Assembly: GCA_036504975.1 (NCBI GenBank)
Contig: DASXUF010000114.1
Coordinates: 1 to 49,332 of the forward strand
Source: Candidatus Binatia bacterium
Lineage (GTDB): Bacteria; Desulfobacterota; Binatia; UBA9968
Direction of reading: 5' to 3'
DNA: 49,332 nt
The translations under genes were made by a program, and so were the position numbers. The notes beneath the pieces are model-generated. The model did not search any database, had not been told where the DNA came from, and worked only from the letters and a program-made list of their open reading frames with translations. Below, piece after piece: positions 48,292-49,332 of the stretch (position 1 is the stretch's first letter; the number at the start of each line of letters is the position of its first letter).

Positions 48292-48855
48292 CTGGATAGG
48301 ACGGCTACACAGGCGCTCGGACGGGCGCAGAGCAGGTATCTGTGGCTTCTATTAGTCGCTGGTTTGTTCTATGCAGCCCTTCGCCCGACTGTGTTGGGTG
48401 GCCCGCGACACCCTCGCCGTTAAAGGTGCCCATCATCGAACTGGAGCTCGACGCACGACTGATTCTAGCGTCGGGCCCAGCCGTGATCGGCTTCCTTGTT
48501 CTGGTCCTCATGGGTAGCTTGCGGGCATTCTCTCGCGCACGCGACAAATTAGGTCTAGGGAAGGGTGCGGATTGGCGAGCTGAAGCTTTCGATACCTACC
48601 CGAACGCCATCGATCTCGCATTGTACACGACTCCCGACTCGCCGAAGTCCCTATCCACTTGTTCTCACCGTGGGTTTGTTGGAGGCGCTGTGGCTGGGGT
48701 GTGACCTTGCGGCGTCGACGTACGAGGTCTCGCTGCGCATACCCCTTGCAGTGACTGCGTTGATCCTCTGGCTTCGGGCAGCCTGGCAAGTGGGTGTGAT
48801 GTGGGTGAAGCGATTCCTGAACCTCTCGACGTTGTGGGAAGACAGAGATGCCTAA
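48292..48855 (+). pseudogene. Membrane protein gene broken by two frameshifts
   Basis: Three frames in turn give one likely protein: AQSRYLWLLLVAGLFYAALR (about 48330-48395), then VPIIELELDARLILASGPAV and IGFLVLVLMGSLRAFSRARD (48420 to about 48640), then YPLVLTVGLLEALWLGCDLA and VTALILWLRAAWQVGVMW to the stop at 48855. Joined, there are about four helices. No start codon remains at the 5' end. No family recognised. Confidence 0.5.
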
Positions 48856-48858
48856 TTA

Positions 48859-48984
48859 GATAAGCGGACCGCTCGCGACGCCTAGTGTTGAAACGATCTA
48901 GATGCTTGAAGCGAATACAGGAAGATTGAAACGGCTTGGTTCAGTGGTTGGCTCGCTCGCTTGGGCTTCGCTCATCCGCTTATC
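48859..48984. repeat. Inverted repeat near the contig end
   Basis: GATAAGCGGA (48859-48868) and TCCGCTTATC (48975-48984) are perfect mirrors 106 bp apart, directly after a GCCTAAT (48850-48856) that resembles an attC R'' box; no GTTRRRY box is found on the other side. The 48856-49109 stretch has no gene. Confidence 0.4.
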
Positions 48985-49109
48985 GCGGCGCGAGATGGAG
49001 ACTCCCGCCCGGCCCACGCGCGCATGCGTGCGCAGGGTCCGGCGGCTCATACCGTTCCCCGTTAACGGATGAAATTTGAATCCGTCGGGCCTTGAGGTAT
49101 GCTGCGCTT

Positions 49110-49328
49110 ATGTCGCTGAAGCTACCTTTAAAAGATATGACCCTCCAAGAGAAACTTGCTGCGACGGAGTTGCTTTGGGAGGACCTCGCCCGTTCTCCGG
49201 AATCGATTGAGTCACCTACTTGGCACAAAGACATCCTCGATGAACGCCGGCAGCTAATTGCCGAGGGGAAAGCTCAATTTATGGATTGGGAGACCGCCAA
49301 AACGGAGATCCGCAAGAAGCTGGCGTGA
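49110..49328 (+). CDS. Addiction-module component (RelE/ParE-partner antitoxin)
   Basis: 72 residues from ATG 49110. LPLKDMTLQEKLAATELLWEDLARSPE then SPTWHKDILDERRQLIAEGK and FMDWETAKTEIRKKL match the 'putative addiction module component' family (PF09720), whose genes sit just before RelE/ParE-type toxins. The window ends 4 bp after the stop, so the toxin would lie outside. No strong ribosome-binding site (TGAGG at 49093-49097). Confidence 0.85.
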   Translation: MSLKLPLKDMTLQEKLAATELLWEDLARSPESIESPTWHKDILDERRQLIAEGKAQFMDWETAKTEIRKKLA

Positions 49329-49332
49329 GAAT

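Noticed and set aside
47512..49086. 13-bp direct repeat TTTGAATCCGTCG at about 47514 and 49074 as attachment sites
   Set aside because: Short, no integrase or tRNA nearby; could be chance at roughly the percent level in this stretch.

Overview
The window is one contig piece of GC-rich bacterial DNA, probably from an uncultured Gram-negative. It carries an MlaD/E/F lipid-transport operon with an outer-membrane-type lipoprotein, MurJ, IspF and a bactofilin. The mix of NMT1-type periplasmic binding proteins, luciferase-like oxidoreductases, an amidohydrolase and HDFNN-type hybrid kinases resembles Desulfobacterota/Binatota-like genomes. That placement is inference; no rRNA or other taxonomic marker is present. 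I saw no tRNA, rRNA or CRISPR array.

Layout. 0-11 kb: a CsaB-like pyruvyl transferase, an FAD oxidoreductase, a tungstate ABC transporter (tupABC, minus strand), an MFS exporter, MurJ, a lipoprotein and a YchF-like GTPase. 11.3-23.5 kb: a signalling block with a single-domain response regulator, a DHp-only histidine-kinase fragment, two hybrid kinases and a 2007-residue soluble hybrid kinase whose HAMP array is encoded by about nine 276-bp tandem repeats. 23.7-27.1 kb: a lower-GC insert (LysR regulator, binding protein, zinc ribbon, helix-turn-helix repeat protein) flanked by two copies of the 5' end of a luciferase-like oxidoreductase gene. 27.1-34.2 kb: the intact oxidoreductase, an amidohydrolase, the Mla-type operon and a DsbA/FrnE-family gene. 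In the last, an in-frame TGA replaces the first cysteine of CPWC and is followed by a bacterial SECIS-like hairpin, so it is a probable selenoprotein. 34.6-38.5 kb: small unknown genes separated by attC-like hairpins, i.e. integron-type cassettes without an integrase in view; one carries a winged-helix/HEPN-like pair. 38.8-46.4 kb: cupin, aldo/keto reductase with a lost catalytic His, BNR propeller protein, binding protein, bactofilin cluster, DUF3750 protein and IspF. 46.4-49.3 kb: a promoter-bearing MazEF-type toxin-antitoxin pair, more attC-like sites, several frameshifted or stop-interrupted genes, and an addiction-module antitoxin at the edge.

A second theme is intergenic inverted repeats. 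About fifteen imperfect hairpin elements of unrelated sequence sit at gene junctions. Several provide coding sequence or stop codons: the end of the pyruvyl transferase, the stops of tupC and murJ, the signal peptide of one lipoprotein and the extended n-region of another. Two copies of one ~130-bp element occur 28 kb apart in opposite orientation.
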